Shown here: positions 28,358 to 36,775 of the stretch, in pieces
Layout of the letters: each line of letters opens with the position of its first letter
Numbering within the stretch: position 1 is the stretch's first letter
Made by a program: the position numbers and the translations under genes
From: Thermodesulfovibrio sp.
Lineage (GTDB): Bacteria; Nitrospirota; Thermodesulfovibrionia; Thermodesulfovibrionales; UBA6898
DNA: 64,000 nt
Assembly (NCBI GenBank): GCA_013824615.1
Contig: PNOC01000016.1
Span: 1-64,000, forward strand
Reading direction: 5' to 3'
The notes under the pieces: model-generated
Seen by the model: the letters and a program-made list of their open reading frames with translations, nothing else
Database searches by the model: none
What the model was told of the DNA's origin: nothing

Positions 28358-28903
28358 ATGTTTAAGACAATTCAGAGCATGAAGGTCAGGGACGAAAGAG
28401 GCTTCACCCTGATAGAGCTCCTGATCGTTGTCGCGATTATCGGTATTCTTGCAGCTATTGCAATTCCCGGTTATCTCGGCATGCAGGAGAGGTCAAGGAA
28501 GGGCGCAGTTACCAGAGGTGCTTCATCAGCAGAGCCGGATGTTCAGGCATGGCTGAATGCTGCTCAGCAGGGGCTTTCAAATGGCGCAGGAGTTCAGGGT
28601 GCGCTTATCACAGTTGATACAAACGGCGACGGTATCGTCTCAATCGACGGTTCTGATGTCAACAACTCGACACTGGGCATGAGACTTGCGGCAGCAACAA
28701 TATGTGCTAACTATGTAGCTGTAAAGCAAGCATTGCAGGGCGAAACATCTCCCTGGGCTAAGACACCCGGCTCCCTCTGGATAGCAGGACAGGCCCAATC
28801 TGGCAGAATTTCCTGCAGCCAATTCGGATCCACCAGAATTGATATCTCTGCTATGGATGCAGGGGCTCAGGTAGTCCATCAGAAATCAGTATATTCAGAC
28901 TAA
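28358..28903 (+). CDS. pilA: Type IV pilin, major-pilin candidate
   Basis: 181 residues. A 15-residue leader ends in Gly before 'FTLIELLIVVAIIGILAAIAIP', the class III/PilD substrate motif with mature Phe1 and Glu5. The preferred ATG at 28358 follows 'AAGGAGG' by 5 bases; an ATG 18 bases upstream would swallow this site. The globular part contains 'DTNGDGIVSIDGSD' (about 89-102), a dockerin/EF-hand-like calcium loop, and Cys residues near 123 and 161 that could form the D-region disulphide. A sigma-54 promoter precedes it and a terminator follows, so it can be transcribed alone at a high level. The symbol is by similarity; it could be a minor pilin or pseudopilin. Confidence 0.85.
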   Translation: MFKTIQSMKVRDERGFTLIELLIVVAIIGILAAIAIPGYLGMQERSRKGAVTRGASSAEPDVQAWLNAAQQGLSNGAGVQGALITVDTNGDGIVSIDGSDVNNSTLGMRLAAATICANYVAVKQALQGETSPWAKTPGSLWIAGQAQSGRISCSQFGSTRIDISAMDAGAQVVHQKSVYSD

Positions 28904-28919
28904 ATGAGCATCCTTATCA

Positions 28920-28957
28920 TTGGCGTTAGGGAGACATTCCTAACGCCAATTTTTTTT
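28920..28957 (+). terminator. Intrinsic terminator after the pilin gene
   Basis: TTGGCGTTAGG (28920-28930), loop gagacatt, CCTAACGCCAA (28939-28949), then eight T's. An 11-bp perfect stem. It ends 2 bp before the ATG of the next gene, so downstream genes depend on read-through or an unseen promoter. Confidence 0.93.
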
Positions 28958-28959
28958 AA

Positions 28960-30768
28960 ATGCGTCCAAAGATAAGACTCGTTCTGCTGTTTCTTTCCTT
29001 TGCGATCCTGCTTGGAACTTTCCTGATTATTTACACCTCAAGCAAAGTATGGGATTATGATTTCTGGTGGCATCTGGCCACAGGAAGATATATCGTCGAG
29101 ACCGGATCTTTGCCTGACAGCGACCCATTTACCCTGGTGAATAACCTCAAAGAGAATCAGCATGTAAAAAATCCGCTTGGGATGCAGTTCAACCTTAAGC
29201 AGTACTGGCTGGCACAGGTGCTGTTTTACAAAGTTTATAACTCCTTTGGTGATGCCGGCATGATGATCTTGCGGGGGATTATGCTCCTGTCAATGGTAGT
29301 GGTTGTGCTTGCTTCTTTGATCAGGCAGAAGGTCGGCTACTTTATAATTTTTCCCTTGCTCTTTTGCGTTCATATGAATAATTTTTATTATTTCGGAGAG
29401 CGGCCTGTCCTGTTTACCCTGTTGTTTTCAGTCGTGGCCTTTTATCTTCTTGAGGGATATAAGCTTCGCCCGGGCAGGGTGATCTTTGCTCTGATTCCGC
29501 TGATGCTCCTGTGGGCAAATATGCATGGCGGGTTTATTCTTGGTATTATCCTCATCGGAACGTATCTTGTTGGCGAGACCATCAACTATTTTCTGAAAAA
29601 GGGTGCCCTGGAAAAGCGGGAACTCATAATCCTGCATATTGCAGGGGGGATCGCCATTGCGGTTTCTGCCCTCAATCCGAATGGGTTTACGGGGTTTCTT
29701 GCAATATCGCATCAATATACGTCGATGTTCCAGGCAGGTGTGCAGGAATACTTTTCTCCTTTTGTTCTTTATAAGAACAAAACCAGCTCGGTAAACTGGT
29801 CGTATATAGCCATGCTGGTTGTCTTTCCCATAGTTTTCCTGCTTAGAAATAGAAAAATGGACATCACCCACCTACTCCTCCTCGGCGGACTTGCATACAT
29901 GAGCATTACGGCACTTCGCTATGTAGTTTTCTATGTCACTATCAGCGCTATGGTCCTTGGAGTGGAATTGCAGCTTGTTGTTGATGAATACTCAAGAAAG
30001 TATGACTCCTTACGCTCAAGGCTTGAGTCTGTTTTTATCGTGTTAATCTGCTTGTCTTCATTGCTCTATTCTGTGGCGTATCTTAAGCCGGGGAGCGTGG
30101 TATTCGGCAAGGCAGTCAGATTTTCTGTGCCTGAGGATGCTGCGGATTTCATAGAGAAGCATAATATCAAAGGAAATATATTCAACGATATGGCATACGG
30201 CGGGTATCTGAGCTGGAGATTTTATCCTGACCGGATGATTTTTTATGACAGTCGTGCCCTTAACTATACGGTTATGACGGAATATCAATGGATTGTGACG
30301 TCGGTGGAATCCGTTCAGAATCCTAAGCTCCCTGAAGGGAAGGAGCCACTCTGGAGCAGGCTGCTTGATCACTATAAGATAGACCTCATGCTTCTCAACA
30401 CCCGGGACGCCTTTGGCTCGCTCCATCCGATAATCTTCAGCCTGATAAAAAGCGACGAATGGGTCCCTGTATTTTACGATGGTATTTCTGTGCTTTTTGT
30501 CAGGGATAAAGAGAATAATCAGGAGCTTATAGATAAATATCGAATCGATGAGGAAAACATCTATAACATGCTTATTGCTACTTTTTCCGATATTGCGATG
30601 AACAACACGTCGAACCCCTATTTTATGGTATCGCTCGGGGATATATTTTATAATATGCAGAGTTATGCTGATGCGCTCCAGGCCTATGAATATGCGGATA
30701 AAAGACTGCCAGGCCACGCTGGAGTTGCGGAAAAAATTAGCGCCGCGAAAAGGAACCTTGCTGATTAA
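28960..30768 (+). CDS. GT-C-like multi-pass membrane protein with TPR-like tail
   Basis: 602 residues with about ten hydrophobic helices (residues ~7-400) and a soluble C-terminal part. The first outer loop carries 'DYDFWWHLATGRY', the Asp/His-rich loop typical of GT-C glycosyltransferases that use polyprenyl-phosphate sugars. The last ~60 residues resemble one TPR hairpin ('GDIFYNMQSYADALQAYEYADK'). It is sandwiched between two pilin genes, suggesting pilin glycosylation or another pilus-related task; this is inference. Its ATG is 2 bp after the T-run of the pilin terminator and has no Shine-Dalgarno, so translation must start without one or depend on read-through mRNA. Confidence 0.6.
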   Translation: MRPKIRLVLLFLSFAILLGTFLIIYTSSKVWDYDFWWHLATGRYIVETGSLPDSDPFTLVNNLKENQHVKNPLGMQFNLKQYWLAQVLFYKVYNSFGDAGMMILRGIMLLSMVVVVLASLIRQKVGYFIIFPLLFCVHMNNFYYFGERPVLFTLLFSVVAFYLLEGYKLRPGRVIFALIPLMLLWANMHGGFILGIILIGTYLVGETINYFLKKGALEKRELIILHIAGGIAIAVSALNPNGFTGFLAISHQYTSMFQAGVQEYFSPFVLYKNKTSSVNWSYIAMLVVFPIVFLLRNRKMDITHLLLLGGLAYMSITALRYVVFYVTISAMVLGVELQLVVDEYSRKYDSLRSRLESVFIVLICLSSLLYSVAYLKPGSVVFGKAVRFSVPEDAADFIEKHNIKGNIFNDMAYGGYLSWRFYPDRMIFYDSRALNYTVMTEYQWIVTSVESVQNPKLPEGKEPLWSRLLDHYKIDLMLLNTRDAFGSLHPIIFSLIKSDEWVPVFYDGISVLFVRDKENNQELIDKYRIDEENIYNMLIATFSDIAMNNTSNPYFMVSLGDIFYNMQSYADALQAYEYADKRLPGHAGVAEKISAAKRNLAD

Positions 30769-30818
30769 AAAATGAAACGAGTGAGAATGACGACGCATAA
30801 TAAATTGAGGAGGCAGAA

Positions 30819-31328
30819 ATGAACCAGAAAGGCTTTAGTCTTATTGAGCTTTTGATCACGGTTGCAATAATCGGTATACTTGCGGCGATATCCATTCCGG
30901 CATACACCGGGCAGCAGAAAAGGGCCAGCAGGATGGAGGCCTATACCAACCTTGATAACATCAGGCTTATACAGGAGCAGATACGGGCGGATACGGGAAA
31001 CTACAGTGTCGCCGCCGGGGCAGTGGCCATGGCCACGCCGGCAAATCGTGACGCTAACTATGCCTTGATACGCGCCGCGATTCCTCGTTGGCAGCCCGGA
31101 CCGTCAGCGAACATGCAGTACAGTTATGTGATCTTGAATCCCGTAGCTCCGGCAGCTCCTCAGTGTCTTGTGGCAAATCCTGCAGTTCCGTTAGTGGGCG
31201 CAAATATAACCAATGCTGCCGGTGCCTGCCCTAATCCATGTTTTGTTGCGATGGCAATTGGAGTTACTACCTCAAGAGTTAACGGAGATGTTTTTGCGGT
31301 TGATTGTAACAACAATAAAAATTACTGA
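30819..31328 (+). CDS. Second type IV pilin-like protein
   Basis: 169 residues with a five-residue leader 'MNQKG' before 'FSLIELLITVAIIGILAAISIP', so mature Phe1/Glu5 as in PilE-type pilins. The globular part is Pro/Ala/Asn-rich and has four Cys (around 128-166), enough for two disulphides. 'GGAGG' precedes the ATG. It overlaps the following GT2 gene by one base (TGATG). Differences in leader length and size from the first pilin indicate a separate function, for example minor pilin or alternative major pilin. Confidence 0.85.
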   Translation: MNQKGFSLIELLITVAIIGILAAISIPAYTGQQKRASRMEAYTNLDNIRLIQEQIRADTGNYSVAAGAVAMATPANRDANYALIRAAIPRWQPGPSANMQYSYVILNPVAPAAPQCLVANPAVPLVGANITNAAGACPNPCFVAMAIGVTTSRVNGDVFAVDCNNNKNY

Positions 31329-32254
31329 TGACCTCTGTTCCTGATTTTTCTGTCATTATACCTGTCTTTAATGAAGAGGAAAATCTTGATCAGCTTTATT
31401 TGCGGCTTTCTGCTGTCCTGGTGAAGCTTGGGACGTATGAAATTATTCTCGTCGACGATGGAAGTCGGGACAGCAGCTGGGAGATGATCAGGGAACTTCA
31501 CGGGAAGGATCCCAGGGTAAAAGGGGTCAGTTTTTCGAGAAACTTTGGTCACCACATTGCTATAACAGCAGGCCTCGATCATGCAAAAGGCCAGAAGATA
31601 ATCCTTATGGACGGTGACCTCCAGGACCGGCCTGAGGAGATTCCCCGACTCTACCAGAAGATGCAGGAGGGTTTCGACCTTGTCTATGGAATCAGGCGAG
31701 TCAAGAAGGATTCGCCGATGAAGCGGCTGAACTCCTTTCTGTTCTGGTGGTTTTTGAACCGGTTTTCGGGTATCACTATCCCGCGTAATCAGACACTGCT
31801 CAGGATATTCGACAGGAAAATTCTGGATGTGCTGAACAACATGCGGGAACGGGCGCGGTTCATCCATGGCATGATAGCCTGGACCGGCTTTCGCACAGCC
31901 CTGCTTGAGGTCGAACATGCCCCGCGTGAGCGGGGTGTCAGCAAATACAATATGGTGAAACTGTTCCGACTTGCGTTTAATGCCATCACGTCTTTTTCCG
32001 TTGTTCCTCTTAGACTCGCGACCTATCTCGGTATCCTGAGTTCAGGGGTCGGGTTCTGTTATGCCCTCTACTTCCTTTATAAAAAGATATTTCTCGGCAT
32101 CCCGGTCCTCGGGTATGCCTCTATTATTGTTGCCGTACTCTTTGTCGGCGGGGTCCAGCTTTTGATCCTCGGCATCATCGGCGAATATCTGGGCCGGGTT
32201 TATCAGGAAGTCCAGGCCAGACCGATATATATCCTGAGGGACCAGCTGCTTTGA
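31328..32254 (+). CDS. GtrB/DPM1-like polyprenyl-phosphate glycosyltransferase (GT2)
   Basis: 308 residues. The GT-A domain has 'SVIIPVFNEEENL' and 'EIILVDDGSRDSSWE' (DDGS), 'LMDGDLQDRPEEIP' (DxD) near 97 and an 'RERGVSKYN' acceptor loop near 199. Two C-terminal membrane helices (about 228-285) follow. Proteins of this build (GtrB, ArnC, DPM) move a sugar from a nucleotide to polyprenyl phosphate; the lipid-linked sugar is then used by a GT-C enzyme in the periplasm. The GT-C-like protein two genes upstream is a plausible partner. Starts by overlap with the pilin stop. Confidence 0.88.
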   Translation: MTSVPDFSVIIPVFNEEENLDQLYLRLSAVLVKLGTYEIILVDDGSRDSSWEMIRELHGKDPRVKGVSFSRNFGHHIAITAGLDHAKGQKIILMDGDLQDRPEEIPRLYQKMQEGFDLVYGIRRVKKDSPMKRLNSFLFWWFLNRFSGITIPRNQTLLRIFDRKILDVLNNMRERARFIHGMIAWTGFRTALLEVEHAPRERGVSKYNMVKLFRLAFNAITSFSVVPLRLATYLGILSSGVGFCYALYFLYKKIFLGIPVLGYASIIVAVLFVGGVQLLILGIIGEYLGRVYQEVQARPIYILRDQLL

Positions 32255-32940
32255 TATCAGAACTTGTATGGGATACCGCGCTTTTCAAGAGAAAGATCGG
32301 CAGACTCACAAAGGTCCCTGCTGAAAGCCGGTTGAAAGGCCTTATCAGGCAGGCGGAAAAAGAGGGCTATGCATATCTCACCTGCCGCATTCCTGGCGGG
32401 AATATGTCTGCACTGCAACTTCTCGAGGCCCATGGTTTCTATACCGTTGATGTTGGTGTCGTATGGAAAAGAGAGAGCGTCGCCTATCCTGATCAGCCCT
32501 TCCCGATTAAGGAGGCATCACCAAGAGATTTTCGAAAACTGACTGCCATGAGTGCAGGTCTCTTTAAGAGCAGCCGGTTTTATAATGACCCCTTTTTTTC
32601 TGCTGAAGATGCAGACAGGCTCTATAGTGCCTGGATACGAAATGCTCTCCGTGATGGAGGCTGCAGGACCTATCTTATTAAAGACAGTGGCTTCCTTGTC
32701 TGCCGGCAGAAAAAAGGCAGCGGAGATATTGCCCTTATTGGTGTTGTTCCCGGGAAGCAGGGCCGGGGTATAGGCCGCAGTCTTGTGCTGCATGCACTGA
32801 CTCAACTCAGGGACGGCGGACAGGATACCCTGACCGTCAGGACACAGATAAAGAATATCAGTGCGATGAATTTTTATCTGGGGCTTGGGTTTAAGATACA
32901 ATATACGGATACGACCATGGCACGGGTGATTACCGCGTAA
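32251..32940 (+). CDS. GNAT acetyltransferase, WecD-like
   Basis: 229 residues. The N-terminal 'ELVWDTALFKRKIGRL' resembles WecD/FdtC-type sugar N-acetyltransferases, which acetylate 4-amino-dTDP-sugars. The C-terminal GNAT core has the acetyl-CoA loop 'VPGKQGRGIGRSLVLHAL' (about 169-186) and 'NISAMNFYLGLGF'. It begins at TTG, overlapping the GT2 stop (TTGA). The context of aminotransferase genes supports an amino sugar as substrate; the exact one is unknown. Confidence 0.75.
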   Translation: MISELVWDTALFKRKIGRLTKVPAESRLKGLIRQAEKEGYAYLTCRIPGGNMSALQLLEAHGFYTVDVGVVWKRESVAYPDQPFPIKEASPRDFRKLTAMSAGLFKSSRFYNDPFFSAEDADRLYSAWIRNALRDGGCRTYLIKDSGFLVCRQKKGSGDIALIGVVPGKQGRGIGRSLVLHALTQLRDGGQDTLTVRTQIKNISAMNFYLGLGFKIQYTDTTMARVITA

Positions 32941-32965
32941 TGAATAATTTGATATGCGAGGGGCA

Positions 32966-33982
32966 ATGAAGGACATAAGAGTCGGGGTTATCGGCTGCGG
33001 ATACTGGGGGCCGAACCTCATCAGAAACTTTAACGAAAATCAGCACACATCACTGACCCATGTTTGCGATCTCGACCGGCATCGGGTGGACCGAATAAAG
33101 CTGAGATATCCTCACGTCTCAACAACCGCAGACTACCGGCAACTTTTGAAAGACAGCTCTGTTGACGCCATTGCAATCGCAACCCCGGTCTCAACGCATT
33201 ATCATCTTGTCAAAGAGGCTCTGGAGGCAGGGAAACACGTGTTAGTTGAGAAGCCGTTTACCTCGACAGCAAGGGAGGCTGAGCGGCTCGTCAATCTCGC
33301 GGTGAAGAAGGGGGTGGTACTCCTTGTGGACCACACCTTTGTCTATACCGGCGCGGTGCGGGATATCAGGCGGAGAATTGATGCATCTGAACTTGGGGAG
33401 CTCTACTACTTTGATTCCGTCAGGGTCAACCTCGGGCTCTTCCAGCGGGATGTTAATGTTGTCTGGGATCTGGCACCTCACGATCTGTCGATCATGGACT
33501 ATCTTGTGGGCGAAGAGCCGGTCAGTGTTGCTGCCACGGGCACGGCGCATACCCCCGGCGGGTTCGAAGACGTTGCCTACCTGACACTCAAGTTCAAGGG
33601 GAGTCTTATTGCCCATTTTCATGTGAACTGGATGTCTCCGGTGAAGATACGCAAGATAATAATCGGCGGCAGCAAAAAAATGGTGGTCTTTGACGATCTG
33701 GATCCGGGTGAAAAGGTGAAGATCTATGACAAGGGGATATCCCTTACGAAGCCGACCAGGAATTCCATATACCAGAGCCTGGTCCAGTACCGGATTGGCG
33801 ACATGTACGCCCCTGCCATTGATATGAAAGAGGCTCTGAATATTGAAGTCGAACATTTTGCTGACTGCATCAATAACGGAACGCCTCCCCTGACCGGTGG
33901 TGAGGCGGGGCTGCGGGTTGTCCGCATACTGGAGGCCGCGGACAGGTCGCTGAAAAAAGGCGGTTCGAAGGTGCGCATATGA
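32966..33982 (+). CDS. Gfo/Idh/MocA-family sugar dehydrogenase, WlbA/WbpB-like
   Basis: About 338 residues starting 'MKDIRVGVIGCGYWGPN'; an alternative ATG four codons earlier (32954) has no ribosome site, while GAGGGG precedes the chosen one. A Rossmann motif GxGxxG lies near residues 9-16 and 'VEKPFTSTAREAERL' near 92 holds the Lys-Pro pair. The C-terminal alpha/beta sheet domain includes 'WDLAPHDLSIMDYL', with catalytic Asp/His. WbpB/WlbA oxidise the 3-hydroxyl of UDP-GlcNAcA before transamination; the next two genes (acyltransferase, aminotransferase) complete such a trio. Substrate assignment is inference. Confidence 0.82.
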   Translation: MKDIRVGVIGCGYWGPNLIRNFNENQHTSLTHVCDLDRHRVDRIKLRYPHVSTTADYRQLLKDSSVDAIAIATPVSTHYHLVKEALEAGKHVLVEKPFTSTAREAERLVNLAVKKGVVLLVDHTFVYTGAVRDIRRRIDASELGELYYFDSVRVNLGLFQRDVNVVWDLAPHDLSIMDYLVGEEPVSVAATGTAHTPGGFEDVAYLTLKFKGSLIAHFHVNWMSPVKIRKIIIGGSKKMVVFDDLDPGEKVKIYDKGISLTKPTRNSIYQSLVQYRIGDMYAPAIDMKEALNIEVEHFADCINNGTPPLTGGEAGLRVVRILEAADRSLKKGGSKVRI

Positions 33983-34632
33983 ACAATATCCTCGCTGCGA
34001 ATGTTGAAATTGGCGAAGGTACGATTATTGATATTCCCTCGATTATAGGGAAGTGCCCCCGCGGGGCAGCGGAAGGTGATTTGCTGCTGAAGATCGGCAG
34101 GGGAGGCCATATAAGGCCGTTCACAACCATTTACGCTGGGAGTGTCATGGGAGATAATTTCCAGACCGGCCAGGGGGTTTCGATCAGGGAAGATAATGTC
34201 ATTGGGAACAGTGTGAGTGTCGGGACCAACTCTGTCCTTGAATTCGGGAACCGGATAGGAGATTTCAGCCGTGTTCACAGCAGCTGTTTCATGGAGATGG
34301 TGACGATCGGCAGACATGTCTTTGTCGGCCCCAACGTTGTCTTTACCGATGACCCCCATCCCATGGGATGCCCGAGGTATAAGGAGTGCAAGGGAGGTGC
34401 GGTCGTTGAGGACTATGTCAGAATTGGGGCAAATTCAACCATACTTCCCGGGGTGAGGATCGGCAGGAACAGTCTTGTCGGTGCCGGTTCTGTGGTGACC
34501 AGGGATGTTCCGCCCGGAAGCGTTGTCGCGGGCAATCCTGCAAAGGTGATCAAACAGATTGACGACCTCATCTGCCTCAAGGGATTTTATGAGAAGCCCT
34601 ATGTCTGGCACCCCTATGAGGAGATGGAATAA
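33979..34632 (+). CDS. Left-handed beta-helix sugar N-acyltransferase (first copy)
   Basis: 217 residues built of hexapeptide repeats ([LIV]-G-x-x), with 'TDDPHPMGCPRYKEC' as the active-site loop that interrupts the helix. A standard end follows: 'GANSTILPGVRIGRNSLVGAGSVVTRDVPPGSVVAGNPAKV'-type coils. Trimeric WbpD/PglD-like enzymes acetylate amino sugars from acetyl-CoA. It overlaps the dehydrogenase (ATGA) and the aminotransferase (1 base). The N-terminal ~60 residues show poor repeat regularity and share a layout with the second copy at 38953. Confidence 0.82.
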   Translation: MNNILAANVEIGEGTIIDIPSIIGKCPRGAAEGDLLLKIGRGGHIRPFTTIYAGSVMGDNFQTGQGVSIREDNVIGNSVSVGTNSVLEFGNRIGDFSRVHSSCFMEMVTIGRHVFVGPNVVFTDDPHPMGCPRYKECKGGAVVEDYVRIGANSTILPGVRIGRNSLVGAGSVVTRDVPPGSVVAGNPAKVIKQIDDLICLKGFYEKPYVWHPYEEME

Positions 34633-35750
34633 TGCGCAATATACCTTTTGTTGATTTGAAGGCCGGTTTTGCACCGATCAAGGCCGAGGTTATGCGTGCT
34701 ATAGAAGAGACTCTCACCGGCATGAACCTCAATATCGGTCCGAACTGCCAGGCGTTCGAGCAGGAATTCGCCGCCTACTGCGGTGCGGAGTACGCAGTAG
34801 GTGTGGGATCGGGGACTGAGGCGCTTCAGTTTGCGCTGCTGGCTGCAGGGGTGAAACCCGGGGATGAAGTCATAACGTCCCCCCATACTTTTTTTGCCAC
34901 AGCCGAGGCGATTGCCTGCATCGGTGCAGTTCCGGTCTTTGTCGACATAGATCCCGGGACCTATACAATCGATCCTGATCTTATAGAAGCGAAAGTAACT
35001 TCAAAGACAGCGGCTGTTATCCCGGTCCATATGTATGGTCAGTGCGCAGACATGTTCCGGATCAATGAAATCGCTCAGAAGCACGGGCTTGCGGTTATAG
35101 AGGATGCCTGCCAGGCGCATGGGGCACTCTACCAGGGAAAGAAGAGCGGGGCACTTGGTAGTGCGGGGTGTTTCAGCTTTTATTTTACGAAGAACCTTGG
35201 TGCGTACGGAGAAGGCGGGATCGTCACGACAAATGACAGTGCTATTGCAGAAAAAGTCAGGCTTTACCGGAACCATGGTCATACCTCAAAGTATGAGCAT
35301 GCCGTGATCGGGTATAACGGAAGGCTCGATGAAATACAGGCTGCGATATTGAGGATCAGGCTGCGGCTGCTTGACGAATATAACAGCCGTCGTCGGGCGC
35401 ATGCGGCCGGGTATCAGAGAATGCTTAATGGCCTTCCTCTTGTCCTGCCGGAGGAGGCCGAGACGCGTCAGCATGTCTTTCACCTCTATGTTATACGGAG
35501 TGCAGAGCGTGACAGACTTATGGCATATCTGACAGAAAAAGGCATCGGGACCGGAATTCATTACCGCAATCCGGTGCATCTCCAGCCTGCCATGTCATAC
35601 CTCGGATATACAGAAGGCTCTGTTCCTGTTGCCGAAAAGGCCTGCGCTGAAATTCTGTCTCTGCCGATGTACCCGGAGCTTTCTCTGGATGATACAACCT
35701 ATATCGCAGAGGCGGTCAGAGCATTCTACCGCATCCAGGGAAAGGCCTGA
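34632..35750 (+). CDS. DegT/DnrJ/EryC1/StrS sugar aminotransferase (first copy)
   Basis: 372 residues; a PLP-dependent enzyme that installs an amino group on a keto-sugar nucleotide. The Schiff-base Lys is K187 in 'FYFTKNLGAYGEGG'. 'GSGTEALQFAL' (PLP phosphate loop) is near 59 and 'EDACQAHGALY' holds the Asp for the pyridine N. It likely acts on the 3-keto product of the upstream dehydrogenase. Start overlaps the acyltransferase stop by one base. Standard family length. Confidence 0.9.
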   Translation: MRNIPFVDLKAGFAPIKAEVMRAIEETLTGMNLNIGPNCQAFEQEFAAYCGAEYAVGVGSGTEALQFALLAAGVKPGDEVITSPHTFFATAEAIACIGAVPVFVDIDPGTYTIDPDLIEAKVTSKTAAVIPVHMYGQCADMFRINEIAQKHGLAVIEDACQAHGALYQGKKSGALGSAGCFSFYFTKNLGAYGEGGIVTTNDSAIAEKVRLYRNHGHTSKYEHAVIGYNGRLDEIQAAILRIRLRLLDEYNSRRRAHAAGYQRMLNGLPLVLPEEAETRQHVFHLYVIRSAERDRLMAYLTEKGIGTGIHYRNPVHLQPAMSYLGYTEGSVPVAEKACAEILSLPMYPELSLDDTTYIAEAVRAFYRIQGKA

Positions 35751-35782
35751 ACCGTGATGACGCTTCCCGGGAGACATCGGCG

Positions 35783-36775
35783 ATGAAGGTGCTTGTCACC
35801 GGCGGAGCCGGGTTTATCGGCAGCAATCTTGTGGACGAACTTGCAAAAAAAGCCCATGTTATTGTCCTCGACAATTTTTCTTCGGGCAAAAAAATAAACG
35901 TCGCGCATCACGAGGGCAAATCGAACGTTACTATTGTTGAGGGCGATATCAGGGACAAGGGGCTTCTCCGGCAGATCACGAAGGATGTTGATGTGGTCTA
36001 TCATCTGGCGGTGCAGTGTCTCCGTGTCTCTATCAATGATCCGGAGATCAATCATGAGGTCAATGCCACCGGCACGCTCAACCTCTGCATGGCGGCTCAC
36101 GAGAGTCGCGTCCGGAGATTCGTGTATGTCTCCTCGTCCGAGGTATACGGAACTGCTTTAATGGCGCCCATGACCGAGAGCCATCCCAAGGAGCCGACTA
36201 CCGTCTATGGAGCGAGCAAGCTTGCCGGGGAGCAGTATACCCTTGCCTATCACCGTACGTATGGGATGAATGCCATGGTCGTGATACCGTTTAATACGTA
36301 TGGTCCCCGGGAGCATTATGAAGGGGCCCACGGCGAGGTTATTCCCAAATTCGTATTGAGGGCACTGAATGATGAACCTCCCATTATTTTCGGTGATGGT
36401 TCACAGACCAGGGATTTTACCTATGTTTCCGATACGGTCAGGGGGATTATCCATGCCTCTGCCTGCGACGAGATGATCGGCCAGACTGTCAATATTGCCC
36501 GCGGGGAGGAAGTGAGTATCAGGGCTCTTGCTGAAAAAATATACCAGAGGCTCGGGAAGCAGCATATCCTTCCGCAGATCGAAAAAAGCAGGCCCGGAGA
36601 TGTACAGAGGCATTTTGCCGGAGTCGGGAAGGCCTCGGAGCTTTTTGGTTTTAGGGCCGCAGTGGGCATCGATGAAGGCCTGGATATATTCATTGAATGG
36701 TTTACTTCTCAGGGATATGATCTCGGCAGACTCATGAAGGAAGACGTTGTCTTCAACTGGGAGACCGGCAAGTGA
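35783..36775 (+). CDS. NAD-dependent SDR sugar epimerase/dehydratase
   Basis: 330 residues, extended SDR. 'VTGGAGFIGSNL' (5-16) binds NAD; Y142 and K146 in 'YGASK' with the 'SSSEVYG' block form the active site. 'RDFTYVSDTVRGI' near 213 is the nucleotide-sugar signature. The Ser-Ser-Glu triad region resembles LegB/RmlB-like 4,6-dehydratases as much as GalE-type epimerases, so either reaction is possible. The following DegT gene overlaps by 4 bp (GTGA), which favours a 4,6-dehydratase that supplies a 4-keto substrate. Confidence 0.82.
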   Translation: MKVLVTGGAGFIGSNLVDELAKKAHVIVLDNFSSGKKINVAHHEGKSNVTIVEGDIRDKGLLRQITKDVDVVYHLAVQCLRVSINDPEINHEVNATGTLNLCMAAHESRVRRFVYVSSSEVYGTALMAPMTESHPKEPTTVYGASKLAGEQYTLAYHRTYGMNAMVVIPFNTYGPREHYEGAHGEVIPKFVLRALNDEPPIIFGDGSQTRDFTYVSDTVRGIIHASACDEMIGQTVNIARGEEVSIRALAEKIYQRLGKQHILPQIEKSRPGDVQRHFAGVGKASELFGFRAAVGIDEGLDIFIEWFTSQGYDLGRLMKEDVVFNWETGK

